Source of the DNA: an uncultured Vibrio sp.
Lineage (GTDB): Bacteria; Pseudomonadota; Gammaproteobacteria; Enterobacterales; Vibrionaceae
Reading direction: 5' to 3'
NCBI RefSeq assembly: GCF_963675395.1
Contig: NZ_OY776223.1
Coordinates: forward strand, 1,364,001-1,428,000
Length of the DNA: 64,000 nucleotides
Shown: positions 1 to 9,002 of the stretch, piece after piece
Position numbering within the stretch: position 1 is the stretch's first letter
Layout of the letters: each line of letters starts with the position of its first letter
Position numbers and translations under genes: made by a program
The notes under the pieces: generated by a model
What the model was told of the DNA's origin: nothing
Databases searched by the model: none
Seen by the model: the letters and a program-made list of their open reading frames with translations, nothing else

Positions 1-576
1 TTTGATGCCCGGGTAAGCCATTACCCAGTACCAGTCATCAAAACATGGTACTTCCTGACTAATGATGCCAAGCTCTTCAAGCATCAGCTGCACGCCACCT
101 AAGTAACACGGTGCCACGTTATCATAGTGGATACCACCGGAAATTTTACCTTCCATCTCACCCATTAGCGCTAACAGCTCAGTTTCATTAAGCGGTTGTC
201 CGTGGAAACGGTTCAAAGCGTCTAGTGCAGCAACAATAGAACAAGCACTAGAGCCTAAGCCTGAGCCAATCGGCATGTTTTTCTCAAGCGTCATTTCCAA
301 TGATTTCAGCTCAACGCCTTTTTTGTCCAGCTCTCGAGCGAAGACAACCCAACAGTCGTAAACAATGTTCTCTTTTGGATCTGTTGGTAACTTTGAGACA
401 AAGTTACCTGCTGTTTTCAAACTGAACGGTTCAGAGCCTGCTTTCACTTGTACTCGGTCACCCAACAAGGTGCCATCGATAGGAGAGACAGCAGCTCCCA
501 AAACATCAAAACCTACGCTAACATTACCAATTGATGCTGGGGCATAAACCACTACATCCATATCACTTGAACTCAT
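1..576 (-). CDS. thrB: Homoserine kinase (partial, 3' end outside window)
   Basis: Phosphorylates L-homoserine to O-phosphohomoserine, the fourth step of threonine synthesis, in the cytoplasm. I read it directly from the minus strand: it begins [20 protein letters not shown] and runs open to the window edge, giving the first 192 residues of a family that is about 310 long. The GHMP-kinase glycine/serine-rich ATP loop is visible as [17 protein letters not shown] near residue 95. The start at 576 lies 5 bp after the thrA stop, as in the enterobacterial thrABC operon, so it is cotranscribed with thrA; thrC presumably follows outside the window. An ATG five codons downstream (561) is an alternative start. 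The identification is firm. Confidence 0.96.
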   Translation of the reverse strand, partial: MSSSDMDVVVYAPASIGNVSVGFDVLGAAVSPIDGTLLGDRVQVKAGSEPFSLKTAGNFVSKLPTDPKENIVYDCWVVFARELDKKGVELKSLEMTLEKNMPIGSGLGSSACSIVAALDALNRFHGQPLNETELLALMGEMEGKISGGIHYDNVAPCYLGGVQLMLEELGIISQEVPCFDDWYWVMAYPGIK

Positions 577-581
577 TACTG

Positions 582-3041
582 TTATACCCCTAGTTTCCAA
601 CCTAAAGTACGCATCACATCTGAAAATACGCCGGCAGCAGTTACTTCAGTACCCGCACCGTAGCCACGTAGTACCAACGGAATTGGCTGGTAGTAACGGC
701 TGTAGAACGCTAGTGCGTTTTCACCATCTTTAATTTTGTACATTGGATCATTTTCATCAACACTTGCAATGCTTACCTTGCACTTGCCTTCACTAATTTC
801 ACCAACATAACGCAAAACTTTACCTTCTTCAGCGGCTTTTGCGACGAGATCTTTAAAGTAAGCATCCGCTTCAGGTAACCTCGCCATAAACTCATCGACA
901 CTGCCCGAATCGTCAAAACCAGGTGGTAGCGCTTGATCAACCACAACGTCTTCCAACTCTAGGGACATGCCCGCTTCACGAGCCAGAATAAGAAGCTTAC
1001 GAGCCACATCCATACCCGATAGATCATCACGTGGATCCGGTTCAGTGAAGCCATTTTCTTTCGCGATGTTGGTCGCTTCACTCAAGCTCATGCCTTCGTC
1101 TAGCTTACCGAAGATGTAAGACAGTGAGCCTGATAGAATGCCGCTGAAGCGCTCAAGCTCATCACCTGCTGAAATAAGGTTCTGTAGGTTTTCGATAACT
1201 GGCAGACCGGCACCAACGGTTGTCTCGTACATCAGTTTACGACGTGAGTTACGCGCCACATCGCGAAGCTGGTGGTAGTACGCCATGCTTGCTGTGTTTG
1301 CTTTTTTGTTTGGTGTTACAACGTGGAAGCCCGCCGCTAGGAAGTCTGCATACTGATTGGCAATATCTTCACTCGAAGTACAATCAACTAAAACAGGGTT
1401 GATGATGTGGTTGCGTTGCACAAGTGCAATCAGGCGCGCTAAGCTGAACTCTTCAGTGGCTGAAGACATGCGGTCGCGCCAGTGTTCCAGTGATAGACCT
1501 TCACTATCAAGTAACAGACCTTTACTATTTGCCAGACCACATACACGAATGATGATGCCTTTCTCTGCCAGTTTTGCTTGCTGACGTTCAATCTGATCCA
1601 CTAGCTCACCACCAACACCACCGATGCCTACGACGAAGACATCAAGGAAATGCTTAGAATTGAATAGGTTCATGTGACAAGCTTTGATTGCCTCAGAGAT
1701 CTTATCTTCAGGGATAACGGCTGAGATAGCGCGTTCTGAAGAGCCCTGTGCGATTGCTACGATATTGACATTCACTTCAGCAAGAGATGAGAAGAAACGT
1801 GAAGCAACACCGCGTGACGTACGCATACCATCACCAACTAGTGTCACGATGGCTACATCGTCAATGAACTCGACTGGTTCAAGCAAACCATCTTTCAGTT
1901 CCAGCTCAAACGCTTCTGCCAGAGTCTGTTGTGCTTTTACTTTATCTTCTGCTTCAATACAGAAACTGATGCTGTATTCTGAAGATGACTGAGTGATCAG
2001 TACAATTGACACACCTGCCGATGACATTGCACCAAATACTCGGCTCGCCATGCCAACCATGCCTTTCATACCAGGACCAGAGACGTTAACCATGGTCAGG
2101 TCATTCAGTGTAGTAATACCCTTGATAGCCAGATTATCTTCACCAGTATCCTGACCAATCAAGGTACCTGCACCTTGCGGGTTAAAACTGTTTTTGATTA
2201 AGCATGGAATGTGAAACTGAGCAATTGGAGCAATGGTTTTCGGGTGCAGAACGGATGCACCAAAGTAAGAGAGCTCCATCGCTTCCTGATAGCTAAGCGA
2301 CTTTAATAGCCTTGCATCTTCTACTAAGCGAGGATCACAGTTGTATACGCCATCAACGTCAGTCCAGATTTCACAACAATCGGCACGAAGGCAAGCGGCT
2401 AAAACTGCGGCTGAATAGTCTGACCCGTTACGACCTAATGTAACCAGTTCTCCTTTCTCGTTACCAGCGGTAAAACCAGGCATGATGTTGACATGACCTT
2501 GAGGAAGAGGCTTTTGGCGGAAATTTTGTGTAGAAATATCAACATCAACCATCGCTTCAAGGTGATCACCTTGAGCGTAAAGGTATTCAACCGGGTCGAT
2601 TAAACTGGCCTTTTGACCTTTTGCTTCAAGTACCGCTTTCATCAGTTGAATAGAAATACGCTCACCTTTACTGATGATGCGCGCATTTACATTGTTTGGA
2701 CACATGCCTAATAAGCTGATTCCGTGGACAAATTGACGTAATTGAGAGAGAGAGGTTTTAACTTGATTGTCGTAGCCAGTCCCATCAAGGTTAGGCACCA
2801 CAGCTTGGATTTCGGCAAAGAGCGTTTTAAACGACTCATCTAACTCGTTAATTTGTAATTCTGCTTCACCATTTCGTAAAGCGCCTTCAATCACAGCAAC
2901 CAGTTTATTCGTTGTTTTCCCCGGTGCAGAAAGTACGACTGCGACTTCTTCCTGTTGAGCATTATTCGCAATGATATCTGCTGCTCTTAAAAAGCGATCT
3001 GCATCAGCCAATGATGAACCGCCAAACTTCAATACTCGCAT
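582..3041 (-). CDS. thrA: Bifunctional aspartokinase I / homoserine dehydrogenase I
   Basis: Catalyses the first (aspartate to aspartyl phosphate) and third (aspartate semialdehyde to homoserine) steps of threonine synthesis. The protein is 819 residues, essentially the E. coli length. An N-terminal kinase domain opens with [13 protein letters not shown] and has the [18 protein letters not shown] motif near 205; two ACT regulatory regions lie around 315-460; the dehydrogenase domain starts with the Rossmann loop [16 protein letters not shown] near 468 and has the [10 protein letters not shown] segment. I chose the ATG at 3041 because GGAGG lies just upstream; a TTG at 3053 would place the ribosome site inside the coding region. 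Control by threonine/isoleucine attenuation is indicated by the leader at 3151-3225, and feedback through ACT domains is expected from the family. Confidence 0.98.
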   Translation of the reverse strand: MRVLKFGGSSLADADRFLRAADIIANNAQQEEVAVVLSAPGKTTNKLVAVIEGALRNGEAELQINELDESFKTLFAEIQAVVPNLDGTGYDNQVKTSLSQLRQFVHGISLLGMCPNNVNARIISKGERISIQLMKAVLEAKGQKASLIDPVEYLYAQGDHLEAMVDVDISTQNFRQKPLPQGHVNIMPGFTAGNEKGELVTLGRNGSDYSAAVLAACLRADCCEIWTDVDGVYNCDPRLVEDARLLKSLSYQEAMELSYFGASVLHPKTIAPIAQFHIPCLIKNSFNPQGAGTLIGQDTGEDNLAIKGITTLNDLTMVNVSGPGMKGMVGMASRVFGAMSSAGVSIVLITQSSSEYSISFCIEAEDKVKAQQTLAEAFELELKDGLLEPVEFIDDVAIVTLVGDGMRTSRGVASRFFSSLAEVNVNIVAIAQGSSERAISAVIPEDKISEAIKACHMNLFNSKHFLDVFVVGIGGVGGELVDQIERQQAKLAEKGIIIRVCGLANSKGLLLDSEGLSLEHWRDRMSSATEEFSLARLIALVQRNHIINPVLVDCTSSEDIANQYADFLAAGFHVVTPNKKANTASMAYYHQLRDVARNSRRKLMYETTVGAGLPVIENLQNLISAGDELERFSGILSGSLSYIFGKLDEGMSLSEATNIAKENGFTEPDPRDDLSGMDVARKLLILAREAGMSLELEDVVVDQALPPGFDDSGSVDEFMARLPEADAYFKDLVAKAAEEGKVLRYVGEISEGKCKVSIASVDENDPMYKIKDGENALAFYSRYYQPIPLVLRGYGAGTEVTAAGVFSDVMRTLGWKLGV

Positions 3042-3095
3042 CCCTTCCTCCAATGTATCTTCTTAAACTTGTCTAAATTTTGTATTAAGAAAGCA

Positions 3096-3133
3096 TAAAA
3101 AAAGGCCTGTATCTTGTTGGATACAGGCCTTTC
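3096..3133 (-). terminator. thr operon attenuator terminator
   Basis: An 11-bp perfect stem (arms 3103-3113 and 3120-3130, core AGGCCTGTATC) with a six-base loop is followed on the minus strand by a run of T (complement of 3097-3103). It lies between the thrL stop codon (3151) and the thrA start (3041), the place of a transcription attenuator. Translation of the Thr/Ile-rich leader should decide whether it forms. Confidence 0.9.
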
Positions 3134-3150
3134 TTGTGAATTTCTTTCGC

Positions 3151-3225
3151 TCAGCAGCCTGCCCCAACAATGGTAATGTCGGTAATAATAATGGTGGTCA
3201 TTACAACGAGGCTGCTAACTGGCAT
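3151..3225 (-). CDS. thrL: thr operon leader peptide
   Basis: A 24-codon reading frame on the minus strand, ending 110 bp before thrA. Residues 9-19 read MTTIIITDITI, so four Thr and five Ile codons sit just before the attenuator hairpin. That is the layout of thrL: starvation for charged tRNA-Thr or tRNA-Ile stalls the ribosome and prevents the terminator. The leader ends VGAGC, similar to the GNGAG end of E. coli ThrL. No strong Shine-Dalgarno is visible before the ATG at 3225; translation could also begin at the internal ATG at 3201, giving 16 residues. The regulatory role is inferred from codon content and position. Confidence 0.85.
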   Translation of the reverse strand: MPVSSLVVMTTIIITDITIVGAGC

Positions 3226-3264
3226 AAATTAATATTCTACGATTTGTGTGTTTGCTTAACTCTA

Positions 3265-3293
3265 CGTTTACCGAGTTTCTGTAACAGAGTCAA
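3265..3293 (-). promoter_or_regulatory. Probable thr operon promoter
   Basis: On the minus strand TTGACT (3288-3293) and TAAACG (3265-3270) are separated by 17 bp, about 40 bp before the thrL start. The -35 is near consensus and the -10 is weak. Position relative to thrL supports the call. Confidence 0.55.
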
Positions 3294-3344
3294 TAAAAAA
3301 TTGTTTACTCTCCAGTCCTGCAGAGATAAATACTGCTATATAGC

Positions 3345-3371
3345 ATTGAAAATAAACAATTTATTTTCAAT
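3345..3371 (+). repeat. AT-rich perfect palindrome upstream of thr promoter
   Basis: Two 12-bp arms (3345-3356 and 3360-3371, ATTGAAAATAAA and its complement) flank a 3-base loop. It lies about 50 bp upstream of the probable thr -35 in the 420-bp divergent region between thrL and the outer-membrane gene. It could be an operator, an AT-rich upstream element or a weak terminator for plus-strand transcription. Apart from this palindrome and the thr promoter I see nothing else definite between 3226 and 3646. Confidence 0.5.
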
Positions 3372-3646
3372 TCATTTTTTGACTATTTAATTTCGCATTT
3401 CATTCCTCACTATAGGTTTGTAGAGAAAAAATGACACTCCTCCACACACAAGGGAACCATTGCTAAAATGGCAAAGATCAAAGAAATGCACAGCGAGGAC
3501 TCATTCACATCAATGGAAGTGTGATCACAATCCAGAGAGTAAATTATTTAGCAAATAAATGAGCTGGATTTCATATTATATGCTTTAATAGTGAGAAGCT
3601 TTGAGCACATACCAATAAAAACCGTGAGACACAAGGAGTGGTGAGC

Positions 3647-4117
3647 ATGAAAAGATGGCTTTTTCTGTTACTGTTTGTCATGCCCAGTGTTTCTTTGGCT
3701 ACAGAGTTGCCCCCCCTACCAGGTGCAATGAGCACTTCTCCTCACAAATTGTTTCTTTCAAGTGACAGTTACCAATCAGATAGTTTTGATGTGTGGAATA
3801 TCGACGGCGGATACTCGTACGAGTTATTTGATTCGGTCGATCTATACGTTGGTGCGCGTGTAAACAACTCTCCAGTCCAGAACCAAAGTGGTTTTTTAAG
3901 TGGCGTTAGCTACCACTTTAATGATCGTTTCACTGTTAAGAGCACTCTGCGTTCTTTTAGAGCGGACACCAACGAGCGCATCGATGAAGATGACAGTGGC
4001 CTTGCAGCCGAATTATCCAGCCGAGTGAAGCTCACTGATAAGCTGGATCTTCACGCAACTCTGGATTACCAAGATTGGCAACAAGGCTTTGAGGTAGGAT
4101 TAGGCTTCCGCTTCTAG
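3647..4117 (+). CDS. Small outer-membrane beta-barrel protein, function unknown
   Basis: A 156-residue protein with a clear Sec signal peptide ([20 protein letters not shown], cleavage likely after SLA). The mature part alternates short amphipathic strands ([28 protein letters not shown]) and ends in FEVGLGFRF, a terminal aromatic signature typical of proteins inserted by the BAM complex. The start at 3647 is chosen because AAGGAG (3633-3638) is 8 bp upstream; GTG codons at 3638 and 3641 overlap that site. Its stop codon overlaps that of the convergent RraA-family gene by four bases (CTAG). I recognise it as a conserved Vibrio-type hypothetical but cannot assign a role; a small eight-stranded barrel is the simplest reading. 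Confidence 0.8.
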   Translation: MKRWLFLLLFVMPSVSLATELPPLPGAMSTSPHKLFLSSDSYQSDSFDVWNIDGGYSYELFDSVDLYVGARVNNSPVQNQSGFLSGVSYHFNDRFTVKSTLRSFRADTNERIDEDDSGLAAELSSRVKLTDKLDLHATLDYQDWQQGFEVGLGFRF

Positions 4118-4596
4118 AACTCCAGTTTTTCTTTTGAAATCAATACTCCATTCCAGTCTGCATAAACATAATGCTTTGGCTGAACTAACTGGTTTTGCAT
4201 CGTTATTGTCACATTAACTTCACCCATGCCTCGTTTTTCTGTTTTAAACGGACAGGTGCCAAGCGCTTGAACGCCGATATCCATTTGTGACATTTGCGCC
4301 ACATCACGCACAGCACCGTAGACAATAATCCCTTCCCACCCATTTTCGATACCAAGAATGGCTAATTGATCACCGAGCAACGCTTTTTGGCATGAACCAT
4401 GGCCATCTACAATCAACACTTTTCCTGTACCGTCCTGTCCAAGCACTTCTCGTACCTTGGAGTTGTCGTGATAACAGCGCACTGTGACAATTTCGCCAAA
4501 AAACGCGCTGCGCTGTCCAAAATTCTGTAATGGCAGATTCAGTAACGTTACTTTGTCTTCAAATTGGTCACAAATATCTGGTGTTATATCGTTCAT
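4114..4596 (-). CDS. RraA-family protein (RNase E inhibitor-like / aldolase-like fold)
   Basis: A 160-residue protein of the RraA family. E. coli RraA binds RNase E and inhibits mRNA decay; other family members are divalent-metal 4-hydroxy-4-methyl-2-oxoglutarate/oxaloacetate aldolases. The family pattern is seen throughout: an N-terminal [37 protein letters not shown] near 70-85, [13 protein letters not shown] near 95-110, and a C-terminal [13 protein letters not shown]. The start at 4596 is supported by a strong GGAGG four bases upstream; an in-frame ATG at 4656 overlaps the preceding stop but lacks a ribosome site. It follows the DUF3293 gene by 59 bp. I do not use the symbol rraA because Vibrio genomes, as I recall, carry another copy near menA. 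Confidence 0.85.
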   Translation of the reverse strand: MNDITPDICDQFEDKVTLLNLPLQNFGQRSAFFGEIVTVRCYHDNSKVREVLGQDGTGKVLIVDGHGSCQKALLGDQLAILGIENGWEGIIVYGAVRDVAQMSQMDIGVQALGTCPFKTEKRGMGEVNVTITMQNQLVQPKHYVYADWNGVLISKEKLEF

Positions 4597-4655
4597 ATTT
4601 CCTCCGTGAATTTTCTCGTTAGCTCTTAGATCCAACGAGTAGTATCCTGTTTGCA

Positions 4656-5063
4656 TTATACGAGTCGGTCACTCATTTTGGCGATTTTGTGTTGATTACT
4701 TGGCTCACTACAAGCAATAAGGTAAATGTCGCCATCAGCAACATAATAAATCGCGTTTTGTTGAAACTCGTTTGCCAGTGATATTGCGTCGTCAATTGAG
4801 ATCTGCGCCGCAAAACTTTCTTCGTACCATTCAAAGGTTCTATCACCTACCGTAACTGGCACATAGTTAACGTGCTTTAGACGCTTTTCTAACATCTGAT
4901 TAATTATGCAGTTATCTTCTTTTGACCGCAAATTACTGTATGGGTTCCAAGCAGTTATCACTACATAGCTCATAACATTCCACTTTGCTTCAAAATGGAA
5001 AAAAGAATTTGCATAAGCATTCCATAGCGATGCTTCGATGTTCGTATTATTTTTTTCTATCAT
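4656..5063 (-). CDS. DUF3293 domain-containing protein
   Basis: A 135-residue soluble protein without signal peptide or membrane segment. The central [18 protein letters not shown] with a following acidic/aromatic region ([25 protein letters not shown]) matches the DUF3293 family as I recall it; function is unknown. It is the first gene of a probable two-gene unit with the RraA-family gene, and its start lies 37 bp from a perfect FNR-type palindrome (5101-5114), which hints at oxygen control of this unit, of the divergent arcA, or of both. Start ATG 5063 has only a weak AAGAG upstream. Confidence 0.75.
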   Translation of the reverse strand: MIEKNNTNIEASLWNAYANSFFHFEAKWNVMSYVVITAWNPYSNLRSKEDNCIINQMLEKRLKHVNYVPVTVGDRTFEWYEESFAAQISIDDAISLANEFQQNAIYYVADGDIYLIACSEPSNQHKIAKMSDRLV

Positions 5064-5423
5064 AGCTCTTAAATGATTAATAACAGTTAAAATTCATCAA
5101 TTGATGTAAATCAACAAACTGCATGGAATTAACATTTGAGCATTGTTAGCATGCTGTTAACAATATAAAATTCGCCCCATAACTAGGGTGTTTACGTTTC
5201 CTCCCCCAATTAAAAACTGGAAATGAAAGGTAAATACCCCACTAGAATAAAAGTCGCCACGGGATGTTGGCGAGTTGGTAAATCTCCATGGAAGGCGGAT
5301 AACTGAAAGAAGTGTAATTTTGATTAACTTGATTTATTATCAAAATTTCATTACCTGTATGTTATATTTTTGCCTAGAATTTATTCTATTAGCACAATTT
5401 TGTCACAAATTTAGGTACCGCCA
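5064..5423. other. Divergent regulatory region, DUF3293 gene / arcA
   Basis: 360 bp without a gene. It holds the FNR-type site at 5101-5114 and a short palindrome CATCAATTGATG (5095-5106) overlapping it. A second near-palindrome TTGAT-N5-ATCAA at 5329-5343 has a spacer one base too long for FNR. I cannot assign -35/-10 boxes with confidence. The ATG-proximal 80 bp are AT-rich, as expected for an untranslated leader of arcA. Confidence 0.5.
5101..5114. promoter_or_regulatory. FNR-type binding site
   Basis: TTGATGTAAATCAA is a perfect match to the FNR consensus TTGAT-N4-ATCAA. It lies 37 bp upstream of the DUF3293 start and about 310 bp upstream of arcA. E. coli arcA is known to be activated by FNR. 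Which promoter it serves here is inference. Confidence 0.75.
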
Positions 5424-6140
5424 ATGCAAACCCCGCAGATTCTTATCGTTGAAGATGAGCAAGTAACTCGTAACACTCTTAAGAGTATTTTTGAAGCAGA
5501 GGGATACGCTGTTTTTGAAGCCAGTGACGGTGAAGAGATGCACCAAGTATTATCAGACAATTCTGTCAACTTGGTGATTATGGACATTAACCTTCCAGGC
5601 AAGAATGGTCTTCTACTGGCGCGTGAATTACGCGAGCAAGCAAACATCGCACTGATGTTCCTGACAGGCCGTGACAATGAAGTGGACAAGATACTAGGTC
5701 TTGAGATTGGTGCTGATGACTACATCACTAAACCATTCAACCCACGTGAATTGACTATCCGTGCACGTAACTTGTTGAGTCGCTCAATGAGCGAGAATGC
5801 CATTCAAGAAGAAAAACGCTCGGTAGAAAAGTACGAATTCAATGGTTGGGTGCTAGATATCAACAGTCGCTCACTGGTAAGCCCGTCAGGTGATAGCTAC
5901 AAACTGCCTCGATCTGAATTCCGTGCTCTGCTGCACTTCTGTGAGAACCCAGGTAAAATCCAAACACGTGCTGACCTTCTTAAGAAGATGACAGGACGTG
6001 AACTTAAGCCACACGACCGTACTGTAGACGTAACTATTCGTCGTATTCGTAAGCACTTCGAATCGGTATCAGGTACACCAGAAATCATCGCAACAATTCA
6101 TGGTGAAGGTTACCGCTTCTGTGGCGATCTTGAAGACTAA
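5424..6140 (+). CDS. arcA: Aerobic respiration response regulator ArcA
   Basis: OmpR/PhoB-type response regulator of the Arc two-component system; when phosphorylated by ArcB under low oxygen it represses aerobic metabolism genes. The 238 residues equal the E. coli length. The receiver domain spans about 1-120 with acidic pocket E10/D11, phosphoacceptor D54 in [13 protein letters not shown] in FLTGRD and K in [10 protein letters not shown]. The winged-helix domain covers about 135-235 and ends with [17 protein letters not shown] and [10 protein letters not shown]. Convergent with arcB across the lipoprotein gene, so in Vibrio the two partners are neighbours, unlike in E. coli. An upstream FNR-type site may contribute to anaerobic control. 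Confidence 0.98.
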   Translation: MQTPQILIVEDEQVTRNTLKSIFEAEGYAVFEASDGEEMHQVLSDNSVNLVIMDINLPGKNGLLLARELREQANIALMFLTGRDNEVDKILGLEIGADDYITKPFNPRELTIRARNLLSRSMSENAIQEEKRSVEKYEFNGWVLDINSRSLVSPSGDSYKLPRSEFRALLHFCENPGKIQTRADLLKKMTGRELKPHDRTVDVTIRRIRKHFESVSGTPEIIATIHGEGYRFCGDLED

Positions 6141-6161
6141 TTAATTCTTCACAGGTACCAA

Positions 6162-6188
6162 GGGCTTGCTTTCGCAAGCCCTTTTTTT
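6162..6188 (+). terminator. arcA rho-independent terminator
   Basis: GGGCTTGC (6162-6169), four-base loop, GCAAGCCC (6174-6181) and a run of seven T. It lies 21 bp after the arcA stop. No T-run exists in the opposite direction. Confidence 0.92.
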
Positions 6189-6199
6189 ACTATAAGCGA

Positions 6200-6649
6200 T
6201 CAATACACCTTATTGATCTTCACGTACTTTTCGACCAGCCAGCGTTTTTTACCAGCATCATCCAGCAGTATCGCAAGTTCAACCCACTGCTCTGTGTTAA
6301 GTTGATTTTGCCAAGTAAAAGCAACTTCCCATTGGTTTTCGCTGTGAGTCCGAGTTTCCAGTGAATCTTCCTTCAACATCCATTGCTCATCACCTTGCTT
6401 AATAATCAAAGCCTCAACGGTCAGATTCGCGGGCAACTGCGTATCACTTTCTAAGGAGAGAGAACCATGCAGGTAAGACTCCTGCGACTCACCAATCGTC
6501 GGCATCAGATTGACCCAGAGGTTACTCTTGAGCTCAACATTGACTTTATTAATCGTTATCTGGCTGTCTTGTTTCCAATTCACTTCAGGAACAGCATTAC
6601 AACCCGTCAGCAATACAGTAGCAATGGCCACTGATGCAAGTTTCTTCAT
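6200..6649 (-). CDS. Putative lipoprotein coupled to arcB, function unknown
   Basis: A 149-residue predicted lipoprotein. The signal peptide MKKLASVAIATVLLTGC ends in a lipobox (LLTGC) at Cys17; the residue after the cysteine is Asn, so outer-membrane sorting is expected. The rest looks like an all-beta domain rich in alternating strands with no Cys or motif I recognise. It begins one base after the arcB stop (TAACATG), so its translation is almost certainly coupled to arcB. The context suggests co-expression with the redox sensor, but no functional link is proven. I do not recognise a named family. Confidence 0.8.
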   Translation of the reverse strand: MKKLASVAIATVLLTGCNAVPEVNWKQDSQITINKVNVELKSNLWVNLMPTIGESQESYLHGSLSLESDTQLPANLTVEALIIKQGDEQWMLKEDSLETRTHSENQWEVAFTWQNQLNTEQWVELAILLDDAGKKRWLVEKYVKINKVY

Positions 6650-6650
6650 G

Positions 6651-9002
6651 TTATTTCCTTTGTTCTAACCAACTTCTTAGTACTTGAATATCGTTGAGGT
6701 ATTCATTTTTTATTTCTTCGATCCAATCGGAAATATTCTCCCACCAAGCGGGCATATCCGGAGACTGGGCTTTCTGCGCGACACTTTGGATACGTTTCAG
6801 ACCAATTGAACCTGCCGCACCTTTGATTTTGTGCGCCTCCGAAACGATGCCATCTTTATCTTTCGCAATCATATTGGAGTCCAGTACTTCAATATAATCG
6901 GGCATCATCTCTTCAAACATTTTGATACTGTCATAAACGGGCTTCGAACCCACAATATCAACGTAAGACTCCAACATATCGAGGTCAAGCAAATGCGTCT
7001 TTATCACTGGGGATGGGGTTGGCTCTTCCTTCACCTCAACAATCTCAACCGGCTGTGGTTTTTCCACTCTGTGCATAAAAAACTTATCAATCACTGACTG
7101 GATGGCATGCACAGCCAAAGGCTTACTGATGGCATCATCCATGCCGTTTTGCAGATATTCTCTACGATCTTTTAGCACATTCGCCGTTAGCGCGACTAAT
7201 GGTGGTAAGTTGTCGTAGTGTTCTCGGTAGTATTTAGCCACATCGAAGCCGGTCATATCGGGCAACTGAATATCCAGTAAGACTAAGTCATACTGATCCG
7301 GAACGAAACTGACTAACGCCTCTTGTCCTGTCATGGCCACTGTGACGGAATGACCTAAGCTTTCTAATAAGGATTTCGCTACTGTTACGTTCAGTTCGAT
7401 ATCTTCGACCATAAAGATGTTTAAGTGAACATTGTCGCGTTGCGCGTCGATAATCGGTTCTTCGAGATCAACGACTGGTACATGGATAGACACAGTAAAG
7501 GTACTGCCATACCCCTCCTCGCTGGTAACCGTGATATCACCATCCATCATATTGATCAGTTGCTTAGAGACTGCCAGTCCAATGCCAGTACCCACCGCGT
7601 GTAGGTTATCTTTGCCTGATTTCACTTGGTAATACATGGCAAAGATCTTATTCAATTCATCTTCAGGAATGCCAATACCAGTATCTTCCACTTCGATAAT
7701 GATGGAAGCGAAATCATCTTCGACATCCGCACTCACCGTCATTACCACACCACCTTCTTTGGTGAACTTCATAGCATTGTTGACCAGGTTCCATATCACC
7801 TGACGTAAACGGGTAGCATCAACTTCAATCGCTTTCGGTAAATCGCTCAAGCGTTCTAAATCAAAGCGTAAGCCTTTCTGTTCAGCCATCAAAGCTGAAA
7901 TACTCTCAATTTCTGCGACAAAATCTTCGAAATTAAGCGGCTCAGGTAACAACTCAAGTTTGCGGCGATCAAACTTGTCCATATCGATAATGTCGTTGAA
8001 GATATTACCTAGCGTGATGGCACTGACATTGATGGTTTGCATGTACTTACGCTGCTCTTCCGTCAACTGGGTATCCAACAACATGCGACTCAAGCCGACA
8101 ATGCCATTGAGTGGTGTACGAAGCTCATGGCTGATGGTGGAGATAAAGGTGGTTTTGTCCCGACTGGCTTTTTCCAGAGACTCTTCGTGACGTTTACGCT
8201 CTGTGATATCACGACCAAAACCAACCAAGCCTAGGTGACGGCCATCCTTGCTATAAAAAGGAACCTTACGCAGTTCGAAGTAATGCTTACGACCATCCGG
8301 ATATTCCAACCATTGCTCATAGGTAATAGCTTGATTATCAGTGAAAACCTTCTGATCCGTATCAACAATTGGCTGTGCGATTTCTTTGCTGTAAACATCC
8401 CAAGGACTCAAGCCCACCAACTGATGCTCTTTCTTACCGGTCAGTTCTTCCATGGCTCGGTTACAACCAGAGAACACACCATCTGCATTTCGGTAGTAAA
8501 TCAGGTCCGGAGACGCATCAATGAAGGAGCGCAATAAGGCGGTTCGCTCCGCAAGCTCTAACTGGGTGCGTTCACGCTGAAAAACCTCATTTTCCAGGTC
8601 TTTCATCGCTTCTTCGCGTGCTTCTTCGGCTTTAATCCGCTCTTCAATCTCTTGATTGAGCTTTTCAATATTCTGTTGTAGCTGGAAGTTCAGTTCTTGG
8701 TCACGCGAGCGCATGTCTTTCAGCTTGGAAACCAGCTTAGTTAACCTTTGGCGAGACTCTTCCAACTGATCAACCACCACCGACAGAAAATACACCGCCC
8801 AAGGAGTAATCAGCAGGCCAAAGAACACAGAGCGTACGATATCAATATCGTCAACTCGCCCCTTAAGGGCCAAGGTAATACCAACTTGTACCACGACAGC
8901 TAACGCCACCAGCGCAAGTGCCAGCAAAATTGAAAAACGGACAATTCCCAGCTTAACCAGAAGGTCGACATAATACTGGGCAAGATTTTTCATCGGTTTC
9001 AT
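6651..9002 (-). CDS. arcB: Aerobic respiration sensor kinase ArcB (tripartite hybrid kinase)
   Basis: Inner-membrane sensor that responds to the quinone pool and phosphorylates ArcA. The order of parts in 783 residues is: two membrane helices (about 20-45 and 58-77), a coiled-coil linker (80-150), a PAS domain (about 153-270), the histidine kinase core with H292 in STISHELRTPLNG, ATPase boxes (NNAMKF near 408, DTGIGIPEDEL near 440, GTGIGLAVSK near 471), a receiver with D577 in LLDIQLPDM, and an HPt domain with H724 in AHKIKGAA. The whole matches E. coli ArcB closely. Oddity: Cys180 is present but the position of E. coli Cys241 is Tyr, and Cys180 is the only cysteine. Start 9002; an ATG at 8993 is also possible. 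Confidence 0.98.
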   Translation of the reverse strand: MKPMKNLAQYYVDLLVKLGIVRFSILLALALVALAVVVQVGITLALKGRVDDIDIVRSVFFGLLITPWAVYFLSVVVDQLEESRQRLTKLVSKLKDMRSRDQELNFQLQQNIEKLNQEIEERIKAEEAREEAMKDLENEVFQRERTQLELAERTALLRSFIDASPDLIYYRNADGVFSGCNRAMEELTGKKEHQLVGLSPWDVYSKEIAQPIVDTDQKVFTDNQAITYEQWLEYPDGRKHYFELRKVPFYSKDGRHLGLVGFGRDITERKRHEESLEKASRDKTTFISTISHELRTPLNGIVGLSRMLLDTQLTEEQRKYMQTINVSAITLGNIFNDIIDMDKFDRRKLELLPEPLNFEDFVAEIESISALMAEQKGLRFDLERLSDLPKAIEVDATRLRQVIWNLVNNAMKFTKEGGVVMTVSADVEDDFASIIIEVEDTGIGIPEDELNKIFAMYYQVKSGKDNLHAVGTGIGLAVSKQLINMMDGDITVTSEEGYGSTFTVSIHVPVVDLEEPIIDAQRDNVHLNIFMVEDIELNVTVAKSLLESLGHSVTVAMTGQEALVSFVPDQYDLVLLDIQLPDMTGFDVAKYYREHYDNLPPLVALTANVLKDRREYLQNGMDDAISKPLAVHAIQSVIDKFFMHRVEKPQPVEIVEVKEEPTPSPVIKTHLLDLDMLESYVDIVGSKPVYDSIKMFEEMMPDYIEVLDSNMIAKDKDGIVSEAHKIKGAAGSIGLKRIQSVAQKAQSPDMPAWWENISDWIEEIKNEYLNDIQVLRSWLEQRK

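Noticed and set aside
5329..5343. TTGAT-N5-ATCAA near arcA as a second FNR site
   Set aside because: The spacer is five bases, one more than the FNR consensus allows; likely coincidental in an AT-rich leader.
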